Origin: Micromonosporaceae bacterium
GTDB lineage: Bacteria; Actinomycetota; Actinomycetes; Mycobacteriales; Micromonosporaceae
Reading direction: 5' to 3'
Assembly (NCBI GenBank): GCA_020027875.1
Contig: JAHRHA010000004.1
Span: forward strand, 120,001-184,000
Length of the DNA: 64,000 nt
The notes below the pieces were generated by a model. That model was not told the origin of the DNA. It ran no database searches and was given only the letters and a program-made list of their open reading frames with translations. The number at the start of each line of letters is the position of its first letter. The stretch's first letter is position 1. Position numbers and translations under genes: made by a program. Of this stretch, positions 20,129-29,217 are shown piece after piece.

Positions 20129-20887
20129 GTGGTGCAGCGCATTCGGATCCGCTACGCCAAGCGGGGACCCTTGCGGTTCACGTCGCATCGTGACTTCGCG
20201 CGCGCGTTCGAACGCGCGGTGCGCCGCGCGGGCATACCCGTGGCATTCTCGCAGGGCTTCACTCCACACCCGAAGATCTCGTACGCGTCGGCGGCTCCGA
20301 CCGGCGTGGCCAGCGAGGCGGAGTATCTCGAGATCGGCCTGCAGGCGGTGGTCGATCCGGCCGACCTGAGGGACGCGCTCGACGCCGCGCTCTCCCCTGG
20401 TCTGGACGTGATCGAAGCGGTTCAGGCGAGTGGTGGATCAAGCCTCGCGGACCGCATCGACGCGTCACGGTGGCGGATCGAGTTGCCGGAGATCCAACCA
20501 AGCGCCCTCGCCGAGGCCGTCGCGGCATTCGTGGCGGCGGACGAGGTGCTGGTAGAGCGCATGACCAAGCAGGGTCGGCGCCGCTTCGACGCGCGGTCCG
20601 CTGTGGTCAGAATCGAGGTCGCCTATCCGGTTATGACGCCCGTCGCGGCGGGTGGGCTACCGTGTGCGATACTTGACCTAGTCGTACGGCAGGTAACCCC
20701 CTCTGTGCGGCCCGATGACGTGCTGGCCGGTTTGCGGGTCGTGGCCGATCTGGAGCCGCCGGTGCCCCCAAGGGCGATCCGGCTGGCTCAGGGCAGGCTT
20801 ACTGCGCAGGGTGAGATCGTCGATCCGCTTGCCGTGGACGACGGGACGATCAACGACGGAACGTTCATTGGAGACTCGTCCGAGTAG
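20129..20887 (+). CDS. TIGR03936 family radical-SAM-associated protein
   Basis: A 252-aa protein (from the GTG at 20129) with the family start RIRIRYAKRGPLRFTSHRDF, then AFSQGFTPHPKISYASAAPTG and EYLEIGLQ. It is the usual partner of the TIGR03960 protein just upstream. The family has no proven activity. The frame stays open for 13 codons upstream, encoding a plausible start SRKPQPEQNQAP. No ATG/GTG/TTG occurs there, but an ATC at 20090 has GGGAG 6 nt before it. The GTG at 20129 has only a weak AGG. The true start may therefore be the unusual ATC. Confidence 0.88.
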   Translation: MVQRIRIRYAKRGPLRFTSHRDFARAFERAVRRAGIPVAFSQGFTPHPKISYASAAPTGVASEAEYLEIGLQAVVDPADLRDALDAALSPGLDVIEAVQASGGSSLADRIDASRWRIELPEIQPSALAEAVAAFVAADEVLVERMTKQGRRRFDARSAVVRIEVAYPVMTPVAAGGLPCAILDLVVRQVTPSVRPDDVLAGLRVVADLEPPVPPRAIRLAQGRLTAQGEIVDPLAVDDGTINDGTFIGDSSE

Positions 20888-21010
20888 GACGGATTTTGTC
20901 GGCAGACTTAGGCGCCACGCCCACGCGGGTACGGGCGCCCGGATACTTGAGGCGTCCCTGCGTGGCTGCATCTAATGCGCCCGGGGAGGCCAGAACTGGA
21001 GAACGTCCGC

Positions 21011-23722
21011 ATGCTCAACAACAAGCCAATGGGGAGCGAGCCAAGCGGCGGCGGCGGTGCGACGGGCGACGAGTCTATCGCCAGCGCCACCCCCGACAGG
21101 GCCGCGTTGATCGCCTCCGGCGAAGGCGCCGCGTTGATCGCCTCCGGCGATGGTATTGCCCCGGAGAGCACGACCGCGGCCCGGCGCACCCGCCGGCGCC
21201 CCGCCAAGTCCGCGCCGGAAACTACGGCTGCGCCGGACGAGGGTGACCAGGCCGGCGACAAGCCAGCCCCCCGTGCACGGCGGCGCCGTACCACAGCTGA
21301 ACCAGAAGAATCTCCCGTACCGGGAGACTCTGCCCAGATCGATGCCCCCGAACCGCCGGTCAAGGCGACCAAGCGGCGCCGCGCTGCCACCAAGGCCGCC
21401 ACAGCCGAGCCGGCGGCCGAAGCGACGGTCGAGCCGGCGGTCGAGCCGGCGGTCGAGCCGCCGCCCGCGGAGCCGATCCGGTCTCCAGTCGGCGGGCAAC
21501 ACGTGGCGCCGGCGCCGCCGGCCGTGTTCTTCATTGCGCCCGCCGAGGCGGCAGAACCCAGCGCGATAGCCGCGTCGGGTCCGCCCGGTCGCTCGCTCGA
21601 CGTCGAAGCCGAGCCGGAGACGACCCGCCCCCGGCGAGGCCGGCGTGCCGCGGAGCCGGCAGTCCGAGTCAGCGCCGAGGAAGCCACGGCCGAGCCCGAG
21701 GAGGGCCGGTCCAGGCGCACGCGGCGGGGTCGGCGTTCAGCCGAGCCGGCTGAGCTAGCGCCCGCGCCCGCGGAGCTGGAAGAGGCCGACGAGGAGGAAT
21801 CCGACGACGAGGTCGACGCCTCTGGTCGACGCCGGCGCCGTCGTGGCCGCCGCGGCCGCGGACGTGGCAAGGGCACCTTTGATTCGGCCGAGGAGACCGA
21901 AGAGCCGGAGGGTGCCGATGAGGGCGATGAGACAGTTGGTGGCGATGATGATGAGCCGCTGACCCGGCGTCGCCGCCGCCGGCGGCGCAGTGGCACTGCC
22001 GGCGAGCCGGACGCGACCACTGACGACGGCGTCGTGACCGTGGTCCGGATCAGGCAGCCGCGGACGCCACGCGACGAGGTACAGAGCGTCACCGGCTCGA
22101 CCCGGCTCGAGGCGAAGCGGCAGCGCCGCCGGGACGGTCGCGAGCAGCGGCGTACCCGACCTTCGATCTTGTCGGAGTCGGAGTTCCTGGCCCGTCGCGA
22201 GGCCGTCGACCGGGTGATGGTGGTGCGTCAGACCGGCCCGGCCGGTGCGGCCCCCGACCGTACGCAGATCGCGGTGCTTGAGGACGGGATCCTGGTTGAG
22301 CACTACGTGACCCGCCAGTCCGCATCGACCATGGTTGGCAACGTCTACCTGGGCAAGGTCCAGAACGTCCTGCCCAGCATGGAGGCCGCTTTCGTCGACA
22401 TCGGCCGTGGGCGAAACGCCGTGCTCTATGCCGGCGAGGTCAACTGGGACGCGACCGGCCTGGAGGGCAAGGCCCGCTCGATCGAGCAGGCCCTCAAGTC
22501 GGGGGAGTCGGTCCTCGTCCAGGTGACCAAGGACCCGGTCGGGCATAAGGGTGCTCGACTCACGAGCCACATCGCGCTCTCCGGTCGCCATCTCGTCTAC
22601 GTGCCCAACGGCCACGCGTCCGGCATCTCGCGCAAGCTCTCCGACGTCGAGCGTCGGCGCCTGCGCGACGTCCTGAAGAACCTCGTCCCCGACGGTGCTG
22701 GCGTCATCGTGCGTACTGCGGCCGAGGGCGCCGCTGAGGAGGACCTCGCTCGCGACGTGAAGCGGCTGCAAGCACAGTGGGATGACATCCAGGCAAAGGC
22801 CGCAAACGGCGGCGCGCCGGTGCTGCTCTCCTCCGAGCCCGACCTGGTGATCCGGGTCGTCCGGGACCTGTTCAACGAGGACTTCCGTGACCTGGTGATC
22901 CAGGGTACGGAGGCCTACGAGCAGGTCGAGTCCTACCTGGCACACGTCTCCCCCGACCTGGTTCAGCGCGTACGCCGGCACACCGGCGCGGCGGATGCCT
23001 TCGCCGAGTGGCGCATCGACGAGCAGATCCTCAAGGGGCTCGACCGCAAGGTCTACCTGCCCTCGGGTGGGCATCTGGTCATCGACCGCACAGAGGCGAT
23101 GACGGTCGTTGACGTCAACACCGGTAAGTACACGGGTGCCGGCGGCAACCTCGAGGAGACCGTCACCCGCAACAACCTCGAGGCCGCCGAGGAGATCGTG
23201 CGCCAGCTGCGCCTGCGTGACATCGGGGGCATCATCGTGATCGACTTCATCGACATGGTGCTCGAGTCCAATCGGGACCTCGTCCTTCGCCGACTGACCG
23301 AGTGCCTCGGCCGGGACCGCACCAAGCATCAGGTGACCGAAATCACCTCACTCGGCTTGGTGCAGATGACTCGAAAGCGCATCGGGCAGGGCCTGTTGGA
23401 GGCGTTCAGCGAGGTGTGCGAGCACTGCAAGGGCCGCGGTGTGATCATCCAGACCGAGCCCGTGTACGAGAAGGCTCGCACCAACGTGGCGGAGAAGGTT
23501 CGTGCGGTCGCGGCGTCCACTCGGGGCGACTCCGCTGACGAGATCGATTCGCCCCTCGAGCAGGTCGACATGGTGTCGCCCAACGCCGACGAGGATCTGG
23601 TCTCGGACGAGGATCTGGTCTCCGGCGAGGACCTGGTCTCCGGCGAGGCGGACGATGGGGCCGGCGGGCCGGTACGACGCCGAACTCGCCGGGGAAGCTC
23701 GCGCCGGCGTACCCGCCCCTAG
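21011..23722 (+). CDS. rne: Ribonuclease E/G family protein
   Basis: A 903-aa endoribonuclease for rRNA and mRNA processing. The first 360 aa are a disordered, Ala/Glu/Arg-rich extension with GRRRRRRGRRGRG-like basic patches, typical of actinobacterial RNase E. The S1 domain follows (VGNVYLGKVQNVLPSMEAAF), then the catalytic DNase-I-like part (EAMTVVDVNTGKYTG, GGIIVIDFIDM) and the zinc link CEHCKGRG. The start at 21011 has GGAG 9 nt upstream; ATG at 20975 is an alternative. The extension contains two 17-nt repeat copies at 21105-21148 that also occur in hrcA and era. Near the C-terminus a DLVSGE tandem repeat is present (about 23595-23650). Confidence 0.96.
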   Translation: MLNNKPMGSEPSGGGGATGDESIASATPDRAALIASGEGAALIASGDGIAPESTTAARRTRRRPAKSAPETTAAPDEGDQAGDKPAPRARRRRTTAEPEESPVPGDSAQIDAPEPPVKATKRRRAATKAATAEPAAEATVEPAVEPAVEPPPAEPIRSPVGGQHVAPAPPAVFFIAPAEAAEPSAIAASGPPGRSLDVEAEPETTRPRRGRRAAEPAVRVSAEEATAEPEEGRSRRTRRGRRSAEPAELAPAPAELEEADEEESDDEVDASGRRRRRRGRRGRGRGKGTFDSAEETEEPEGADEGDETVGGDDDEPLTRRRRRRRRSGTAGEPDATTDDGVVTVVRIRQPRTPRDEVQSVTGSTRLEAKRQRRRDGREQRRTRPSILSESEFLARREAVDRVMVVRQTGPAGAAPDRTQIAVLEDGILVEHYVTRQSASTMVGNVYLGKVQNVLPSMEAAFVDIGRGRNAVLYAGEVNWDATGLEGKARSIEQALKSGESVLVQVTKDPVGHKGARLTSHIALSGRHLVYVPNGHASGISRKLSDVERRRLRDVLKNLVPDGAGVIVRTAAEGAAEEDLARDVKRLQAQWDDIQAKAANGGAPVLLSSEPDLVIRVVRDLFNEDFRDLVIQGTEAYEQVESYLAHVSPDLVQRVRRHTGAADAFAEWRIDEQILKGLDRKVYLPSGGHLVIDRTEAMTVVDVNTGKYTGAGGNLEETVTRNNLEAAEEIVRQLRLRDIGGIIVIDFIDMVLESNRDLVLRRLTECLGRDRTKHQVTEITSLGLVQMTRKRIGQGLLEAFSEVCEHCKGRGVIIQTEPVYEKARTNVAEKVRAVAASTRGDSADEIDSPLEQVDMVSPNADEDLVSDEDLVSGEDLVSGEADDGAGGPVRRRTRRGSSRRRTRP
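21105..21148 (-). repeat. Short dispersed coding repeat, two copies inside rne
   Basis: CGTTGATCGCCTCCGGC occurs at 21105-21121 and again at 21132-21148, 27 nt apart. It encodes ALIASGE/ALIASGD here. The reverse complement, GCCGGAGGCGATCAACG, occurs in hrcA and era, where it encodes AGGDQR. Confidence 0.8.
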
Positions 23723-23855
23723 TCGTGGATCACCGGACTACGGCCGCGCATAACAGTCGCGTCTCTGGTACGCAAGAATCGGACTTTCGTCGTGCAACGG
23801 CACAGCCATGCTGCGTAGGCTCTCGGAACCAGCAGGCAAACGGTGGAGGGCTTCG

Positions 23856-24347
23856 ATGCGAAGAGTCTTGGCGTTGGCCGTGGCGGCAACGGTCGTGATC
23901 GCCATCGCGGCGTGCACGGACGACCCCGCGCAACCGGGACCCAGCGCCCAGCCGAGCACGAGCGCATCCGCCGGCCTGACCGCGCCGCCGCCCTCGCCGG
24001 GTGACCCGGCCGTGACCAAGCAGGTGTGCACCGACGCGGTCAAGGTGGCGACGGACGGCACCAAGATCTTCAACGACCAGCTCGTTGCGCTTGAGAAGGC
24101 CGCCGCGAAGGGCGACCAGACGGCGATGGTCGCCGCCGCGGAGGCGATCCACAAGAAGTTCACCGAGATGGCCGCCGCACTCGGCACGCTCTCGCAGAAG
24201 TCGGTTAGCCCATCGGTGAAGGCCGCACTTACCGACGCGTCGGCCGCCCTCACCGAGATCGCTTCAGAGACGTACGCCGGGACTATGGCGGACACCAAGA
24301 AGAAGCTCACCGATCTTGCCCTGTCATTCACCAAGGCCTGCACCTGA
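23856..24347 (+). CDS. Secreted lipoprotein
   Basis: A 163-aa protein with a basic N-terminus and a hydrophobic signal (VLALAVAATVVIAIAAC) ending in a lipobox-like AIAAC. A Pro/Ser/Ala linker follows, then an alpha-helical domain of about 110 aa bounded by two cysteines (VCTDAVKVATDGTKIF to FTKACT). The start is ATG with GGAGGG 5 nt upstream; TAGGCT at 23815 is a possible -10 box. It resembles the next gene in layout and in the VC...F pattern, so the two look like old tandem duplicates. The function is unknown. Confidence 0.8.
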   Translation: MRRVLALAVAATVVIAIAACTDDPAQPGPSAQPSTSASAGLTAPPPSPGDPAVTKQVCTDAVKVATDGTKIFNDQLVALEKAAAKGDQTAMVAAAEAIHKKFTEMAAALGTLSQKSVSPSVKAALTDASAALTEIASETYAGTMADTKKKLTDLALSFTKACT

Positions 24348-24478
24348 CGGCCCGCACCCCGCCGGTCACCCGACGGCCGGCTCCTCACGGGTGAGCCGCA
24401 TTCGGCGGACGTCGCTGACCTGCGGTTATAGCCTCGGTGGGGTCGGCTAGATCACCGCCACCCGCCGAGGAGGGCAAC

Positions 24479-25066
24479 ATGCCACGAGGGCTCAGTGTGG
24501 CTGCGGCGGCACTGTTCGTGGCGGGCGCGGCCACCGTGGGCGCCGTGGCAACGACCCGGGACTCCGGCGGTCCGGCGCCGAGCGCGCCAACGATTACCGC
24601 GTCGGCCTCCGCGAGTCCATCCGCAGCTCCATCAGGGGACACGGCGGCGGTCTGTTTCGCCACGGCCGACACGGTTACGAAGGGGCTGGAGCTGTTCGTT
24701 TCGGACATGGAGCAGGTGAGTACCCAGGCGGGGCAGGGCGACCTGGTGGGTGCCGAGCGGTCTGTTCGCAATGCGGGCACGAGACTCGTCACGCTCGCCG
24801 CCCAGCTCCGCACAGACGCGAAGAACGCCGGCGACGCGGCGCTCACATCGGCCGTGGACGCTCTCGCGGCCGAGTTTCAGAAACTTGGCGAGTCGCTCAA
24901 CAGCCTCACCGCTCTGCAGACCTTCGACACGACGAAGCTGGACGGCCTGGCTGAGACGATGAGCATGCTCTGTGGCGGCACCCCGAACCCCACTCCATCC
25001 GGGTCGCCGCTGCCCACGCCGTCCGGGACGCTCCCGACGACGCCTCATGCGTCGCCAACCAGCTGA
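24479..25066 (+). CDS. Secreted protein, paralogue of the upstream lipoprotein
   Basis: A 195-aa protein with an N-terminal export signal (LSVAAAALFVAGAATVGAVA) but no lipobox cysteine. A Ser/Ala/Pro linker follows, then a helical domain bounded by two cysteines (AVCFATADTVTKGLELF to MSMLCGG) and a Pro/Thr-rich tail with PTPSGS-like repeats. GAGGAGGG precedes the ATG. The layout matches 23856-24347, suggesting duplication followed by loss of the lipid anchor. The function is unknown. Confidence 0.78.
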   Translation: MPRGLSVAAAALFVAGAATVGAVATTRDSGGPAPSAPTITASASASPSAAPSGDTAAVCFATADTVTKGLELFVSDMEQVSTQAGQGDLVGAERSVRNAGTRLVTLAAQLRTDAKNAGDAALTSAVDALAAEFQKLGESLNSLTALQTFDTTKLDGLAETMSMLCGGTPNPTPSGSPLPTPSGTLPTTPHASPTS

Positions 25067-25085
25067 CCGGACGGAGGTGCCCGGT

Positions 25086-25115
25086 TTGGGGCGGGCCACC
25101 GCCATGGCGTACTCT
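25086..25115 (+). promoter_or_regulatory. Putative promoter of the rplU-rpmA-obg operon
   Basis: TTGGGG (25086-25091) and TACTCT (25110-25115) are spaced by 18 nt. They lie about 135 nt before rplU, leaving a long GC-rich leader that could carry ribosomal-protein regulation. Confidence 0.4.
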
Positions 25116-25249
25116 GTTTCTTCGGCGCACTACGTGCGTTTGTGTCTTCGCGCGCCTCCGGCCGAGCCTTGTTGAGCGAGCTCGCCGAGCGGGCGCTGAG
25201 AAGGTGCCCGAGGCCCGTCCGCTAAGCACCAGACAGGAGTCCGCGTCCG

Positions 25250-25564
25250 ATGTACGCGATCGTCAAGACCGGCGGCAAGCAGTACCGGGTCGCTGAGGGC
25301 GACGTGATCGAGGTCGAGAAGCTCGTCGGCGAGCCCGGCGACGCGGTGATGCTGTCCGCGGTCCTTCTCGTTGACGGTGACAGCCTGGTGACCGATGCGT
25401 CGAAGCTTGCCGAAGTGGCGGTGACCGGCGAGGTCGTCGCCCACACCAAGGGCCCCAAGATCCGGATCCATAAGTTCAAGAACAAGACTGGCTATCACAA
25501 GCGCCAGGGTCACCGCCAGCCGCTGACCCAGGTCAAGGTAACCGGCATCTCCAGCGGGAAGTAG
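25250..25564 (+). CDS. rplU: 50S ribosomal protein L21
   Basis: A 104-aa ribosomal protein, the normal length. It starts [20 protein letters not shown] and contains the signature [15 protein letters not shown] at the C-terminus. ACAGGAG lies upstream of the ATG. It is followed by rpmA after 10 nt and then obg, the standard operon. Confidence 0.98.
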   Translation: MYAIVKTGGKQYRVAEGDVIEVEKLVGEPGDAVMLSAVLLVDGDSLVTDASKLAEVAVTGEVVAHTKGPKIRIHKFKNKTGYHKRQGHRQPLTQVKVTGISSGK

Positions 25565-25574
25565 GGCGCAAGAC

Positions 25575-25835
25575 ATGGCTCACAAGAAGGGTGCGTCCAG
25601 CTCGCGCAACGGTCGTGACTCGGCCGCCCAGCGGCTCGGCGTCAAGCGGTTCGGCGGGCAAGCCGTCAACGCGGGCGAGATTCTGATCCGTCAGCGTGGC
25701 ACCAAGTTCCACCCCGGTGATCTGGTGGGACGCGGCGGGGATGACACGCTGTTCGCGCTCGCCGCTGGATCGGTTCAGTTCGGCGTGAGGCGGGGGCGCA
25801 AGGTCGTCAACATCGTTCCCGCGGCACAGAGCTAA
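25575..25835 (+). CDS. rpmA: 50S ribosomal protein L27
   Basis: An 86-aa protein starting [20 protein letters not shown], the conserved basic N-terminus that reaches the peptidyl transferase centre. It contains [20 protein letters not shown]. Ten nt separate it from rplU. Confidence 0.98.
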   Translation: MAHKKGASSSRNGRDSAAQRLGVKRFGGQAVNAGEILIRQRGTKFHPGDLVGRGGDDTLFALAAGSVQFGVRRGRKVVNIVPAAQS

Positions 25836-25939
25836 CGCCAACATCGTCCGGAGCGGCGGGTCGGGGCGGTGCCCCGGCTCGCCGCTTCGCGTCTGCGGCC
25901 ATTGCGCGGCCGTTGCGCGGCCGTTGAAAGGATAGACAC

Positions 25940-27361
25940 GTGGCGAGTTTCGTCGACCGGGTTGTCCTGCACGTGCAGGCGGGCAACGGCGGGCACGGTT
26001 GCGTCTCGATCCTCCGGGAAAAGTTCAAACCGCTCGGCGGCCCCGACGGCGGCAATGGTGGCCACGGCGGCGGCGTAACGCTCGTGGTAGACCCCAGCGT
26101 GCACACGCTGCTCGACTTTCACTTCCGTCCCCACGTCAAGGCCGATAACGGCAAGGGCGGGGCGGGCTCCAACAGAGACGGCGCCAATGGGGCCGGCTTG
26201 ACTCTCCGAGTGCCGAACGGCACCGTCGTCCAGACGACCGACGGTGAGGTCCTCGCCGACCTGGTCGGCGCCGGTACGGCGTACGAGGTCGCTCGGGGCG
26301 GTCGCGGCGGTCGCGGCAACGCCTCGTTGGCGAACACCCGGCGGCGTGCGCCAGGCTTTGCTGAACTCGGTGAGCCCGGCGAGGCGTTGGATGTCGTCCT
26401 GGAGCTCAAGAGTGTGGCGGACGTCGGACTGGTGGGTTTTCCCTCCGCCGGCAAGTCGTCGCTGATTTCGGTCCTCTCTGCCGCTCGGCCGAAGATCGCG
26501 GACTATCCATTCACGACACTCGTGCCGAACCTGGGGGTCGTCCGGGCCGGTGACCACTCGTTCGTCGTGGCCGATGTGCCGGGCCTGATCCCCGGTGCGG
26601 CGACGGGCAGGGGTCTCGGCTTGGAGTTCCTGCGTCACATCGAGCGCTGCGCCGTGCTCGCGCACGTCGTCGACTGCGCGACGCTGGAGTCCGGCCGCGA
26701 CCCGGTCTCCGACATCGACGCGATCGAGGCGGAACTCGACGCGTATGGCGGGCTTGAGGATCGACCGAGGATCGCCATCCTCAACAAGATTGACGTTCCG
26801 GATGGCCGTGATCTCGCCGAGATCGTACAGGCGGATGTCGCGGCCCGCGGGTGGCCGGTGTTCGAGGTGAGCGCCGTGACACATGAGGGTCTTCGCGAGC
26901 TGACCTTCGCGCTGGGTGAGCTCGTGGCCGCACACTGGGCCGCGACGCCCGAGCCTGAGCCAACCCGGATCGTGCTGCGGCCAAGGGCAGTCGACGACTC
27001 TGGATTCACCATCGAGGCGGAGGCGGACGGAGCCTTCGTCGTGCGTGGCGCCAAACCGGAACGGTGGGTCCGGCAGACCAACTTCGACAACGAGGAGGCG
27101 GTCGGCTACCTCGCGGACCGGCTGGCTCGCCTCGGCGTCGAGGATTCACTGGCCAAGGCGGGCGCCGAGCCGGGTTGCCTGGTGCGCATCGGGTCGTTCG
27201 AGTTCGACTGGCAGCCGGCCGTCTACGCGGGCGTGGAGTTCACGCCCGGTCAGCGCGGTGCGGACTACCGCCTCGATGAGTCCGCGACGCGTACCCCGGC
27301 GGCCGAGCGCTTGGCCGCGCGTAAGGCCCGCCGCCAACGTCCCGACGACGAGCCCGGCTGA
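25940..27361 (+). CDS. obg: GTPase Obg/CgtA
   Basis: A 473-aa ribosome-assembly GTPase. It has the glycine-rich Obg fold ([40 protein letters not shown]), then the G domain with G1 [16 protein letters not shown] and NKID. A C-terminal OCT domain, found in actinobacterial and other Gram-positive forms, follows ([20 protein letters not shown]). GTG start with AAAGG upstream. The gap after rpmA contains two copies of GCGCGGCCGTTG. Confidence 0.97.
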   Translation: MASFVDRVVLHVQAGNGGHGCVSILREKFKPLGGPDGGNGGHGGGVTLVVDPSVHTLLDFHFRPHVKADNGKGGAGSNRDGANGAGLTLRVPNGTVVQTTDGEVLADLVGAGTAYEVARGGRGGRGNASLANTRRRAPGFAELGEPGEALDVVLELKSVADVGLVGFPSAGKSSLISVLSAARPKIADYPFTTLVPNLGVVRAGDHSFVVADVPGLIPGAATGRGLGLEFLRHIERCAVLAHVVDCATLESGRDPVSDIDAIEAELDAYGGLEDRPRIAILNKIDVPDGRDLAEIVQADVAARGWPVFEVSAVTHEGLRELTFALGELVAAHWAATPEPEPTRIVLRPRAVDDSGFTIEAEADGAFVVRGAKPERWVRQTNFDNEEAVGYLADRLARLGVEDSLAKAGAEPGCLVRIGSFEFDWQPAVYAGVEFTPGQRGADYRLDESATRTPAAERLAARKARRQRPDDEPG

Positions 27362-27370
27362 TGCAATCTC

Positions 27371-27432
27371 GTCGATCTAGGGCGTAGCGACATTCTTTGA
27401 TCTCTGCACACGTCGTTAATCCCTAGATCGAC
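27371..27432. repeat. Intergenic inverted repeat, family 4
   Basis: GTCGATCTAGGG (27371-27382) and its exact reverse complement CCCTAGATCGAC (27421-27432) are separated by 38 nt. It lies just after obg. Only one copy was found in the window, but the layout resembles families 2 and 3. Confidence 0.6.
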
Positions 27433-27448
27433 GGAACGCAGCGGGCAC

Positions 27449-27491
27449 TGTGGACAACGCTAACGCCGCTGACGGTGCAGGCTGTGGATAG
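27449..27491 (-). promoter_or_regulatory. DnaA-box-like pair
   Basis: TGTGGACAA at 27449-27457 is a perfect reverse copy of TTGTCCACA, the actinobacterial DnaA box. TGTGGATAG at 27483-27491 differs by one base from TGTGGATAA. Both lie just before the small gene at 27533. Confidence 0.4.
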
Positions 27492-27532
27492 CCGAAACGA
27501 AGCGGCCACGGTTCGTGCCAGCATCCCTGTCC

Positions 27533-27940
27533 ATGACCAGATCCACGGTAGTTCTCGACAGCCCCGAGGCCATCCAGCGGCACCTGCGCTGTGACATTGA
27601 GCCGGACGACTTCGACAACCCCGGCGTCCGATTCGTGTTATGCGACGGACGTAACGAGGTGAGGGCCCACTTCCATATCACCGATGCCCCGCCGGATGCG
27701 ACCGAGGACGACTACGCCTTCATGGTCTCCGTGTTCGCCCAAGGGATGGCGAACGACGGCGACGACGGCGCCATGCTCCTCGCGCTGACCAGGCCAGGAC
27801 CGCCCACGCTGAGCCAGGGTGATCGGCTGTGGTTCCGAGCGGCCCACGAGGTGTGTGCGGAGCACGACGTGCGGTTGCTCGGGGTTCACGTCGTGACCCC
27901 CCGCGGTCAGCGGGAGGTACTGCTCGACGACGCCCTATGA
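27533..27940 (+). CDS. Conserved hypothetical protein
   Basis: A 135-aa acidic soluble protein, not firmly recognised. The C-terminal part (LALTRPGPPTLSQGDRLWFR, VRLLGVHVVTPRG) vaguely recalls the RadC/JAB fold, but the metal-binding HxH pattern of RadC is not complete. ATG at 27533 is chosen over GTG at 27515; neither has a clear ribosome site. It lies between obg and the convergent trpS. Confidence 0.6.
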   Translation: MTRSTVVLDSPEAIQRHLRCDIEPDDFDNPGVRFVLCDGRNEVRAHFHITDAPPDATEDDYAFMVSVFAQGMANDGDDGAMLLALTRPGPPTLSQGDRLWFRAAHEVCAEHDVRLLGVHVVTPRGQREVLLDDAL

Positions 27941-28002
27941 CGAGGTGGCGGCCTGAGCGCCGGGGGCCTCCCGCCGCGGGCTCAGGCCATCACAAGCGGC
28001 CG

Positions 28003-29046
28003 TCAGGGCATCAGTCCGATCGCGTATTTGGCACGGCGCACCGTCTGCGAGGCCCGATCCTGTGCGCGCACCGCACCCTTGCGCCGTACCTCATCAAGAT
28101 ACCGGGAATCGGCCATAAGCTCGGCAAACCGCTGTTGGATGGGCCTGAGTGTGTCCACAATGGTCTGCGTCAGGGCGTCCTTGAGCTCGGCGTAGGTGTC
28201 GAAGCGCCGCGCGGTGATGCTGGGTTCGTCTCGCTCACAGGCGGCGAGAATCTCGAGGAGGTTCGAGACGCCGGGTTTTCGGTCTGGGTCGTAGACGACG
28301 TCGCCGCCGGCATCGGTGACGGCACGGGCAACCTTGCGTCGCACGAGATCGGGTCGGTCGAGAAGGTAGATAAGGCCTGCGTCGGAGGCGGCGGATTTGC
28401 CCATCTTTCCGGTCGGGTCGGCCAGATCCATGACCCGTGCCGCGATGGCCGGGTTCACCGCTCTGGGTACGACGAATGTCTTACCGTAGCGGGTGTTGAA
28501 CCGGTTCGCGACGTCCCGGGCGAGTTCGATGTGCTGGGTCTGATCGTCGCCGACTGGCACCTCGTCGGCGTCGTGTAGCAGAACGTCGGCCGCCATCAGG
28601 ACCGGGTACGTGAGCAGAGACAGCCGGATGGGCTCGTGGCCGGCGGCCTTCTGCCTGAACTGGATCATGCGAGCGGCCTCGCCATAGCCGGTGGCGCACT
28701 CCAGCACGTAGTGCAGCTCGGCGTGTTGCGAGACGTCGGACTGGACATAGCAGAGCGTCGTCGCGGGATCGACGCCGCAGGCGATCATGGTCGCCAGCAT
28801 CTCGGTCGTGAGGCTGCGCAGGCGAGCCGGGTCGTGCTCGACCGTCATGGCGTGCAGGTCCACGATCATGGCGACCGAATCGATCGTGGTTTGTGCGTCG
28901 ACCATGGGTCGGATCGCGCCGAGGTAGTTACCCAGGTGCAGGCGGCCGGTCGGCTTGAAGCCGGAGAGGCGACGGGGTGTCGTGGCGGACGGAATGCTGA
29001 CCGACGCTTCGGTCGCGGCGGGGAGGACGGTGGGCATGGTGGGCAT
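28003..29046 (-). CDS. trpS: Tryptophan--tRNA ligase
   Basis: A 347-aa class I synthetase charging tRNA-Trp. It has LSGFKPTGRLHLGNYLGAI (HIGH-like HLGN) near residue 28-46, the tryptophan pocket region CYVQSDVSQHAELHYVL, the GDDQTQHIELARDVA block and the KMSKS-like KMGKS. ATG at 29046 has AAGGAG 6 nt upstream. The upstream leader encodes a 13-aa peptide with two adjacent Trp codons and then a strong terminator hairpin (29113-29135), so expression is probably controlled by transcription attenuation according to charged tRNA-Trp. Confidence 0.97.
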   Translation of the reverse strand: MPTMPTVLPAATEASVSIPSATTPRRLSGFKPTGRLHLGNYLGAIRPMVDAQTTIDSVAMIVDLHAMTVEHDPARLRSLTTEMLATMIACGVDPATTLCYVQSDVSQHAELHYVLECATGYGEAARMIQFRQKAAGHEPIRLSLLTYPVLMAADVLLHDADEVPVGDDQTQHIELARDVANRFNTRYGKTFVVPRAVNPAIAARVMDLADPTGKMGKSAASDAGLIYLLDRPDLVRRKVARAVTDAGGDVVYDPDRKPGVSNLLEILAACERDEPSITARRFDTYAELKDALTQTIVDTLRPIQQRFAELMADSRYLDEVRRKGAVRAQDRASQTVRRAKYAIGLMP

Positions 29047-29112
29047 GGCTCGCTCCTTAACTGGGTTGGAGTGAGGCCGCCGTCGCCGGGCAAACCGCCC
29101 GGAACAAGGAAA

Positions 29113-29135
29113 CGGCCGCCCGGTTCGGGCGGCCG
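29113..29135 (-). terminator. Attenuator terminator of trpS
   Basis: CGGCCGCCCG pairs with CGGGCGGCCG in a 10-bp stem with a 3-nt loop. On the minus strand it is followed by TTTCCTTGTT. It lies between the leader peptide and trpS. GGGCGGCC, just after the leader stop codon, can pair with the 5' arm and act as antiterminator. Confidence 0.75.
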
Positions 29136-29169
29136 CGTGCTGTGGGTACGCGAATGTTGTGGGCCGCCC

Positions 29170-29211
29170 TCAGGGGCGCCACCAGCCAAGGGTCTTCGGC
29201 GTTATCCGCAT
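29170..29211 (-). CDS. trpS leader peptide (MRITPKTLGWWRP)
   Basis: A 13-aa open frame with tandem Trp codons (TGG TGG) four codons before its stop, 123 nt upstream of trpS. Ribosome stalling at the Trp codons would free the GGGCGGCC segment after the stop to pair with the terminator arm. No ribosome site is seen, but TACCGT lies 6 nt before the ATG, consistent with leaderless translation. Such leaders are known for tryptophan genes in other actinobacteria; this assignment is by structure only. Confidence 0.75.
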   Translation of the reverse strand: MRITPKTLGWWRP

Positions 29212-29217
29212 GCGACC

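Noticed and set aside
20908-22092. Minus-strand open frame rich in Ser/Arg opposite the rne N-terminus
   Set aside because: It is low-complexity antisense of the RNase E extension. The repeated SPEAINA peptide is only the reverse reading of the 17-nt DNA repeat.
21755-23329. Minus-strand open frame (524 aa) opposite rne
   Set aside because: Antisense shadow of the catalytic RNase E domain; no recognisable protein.
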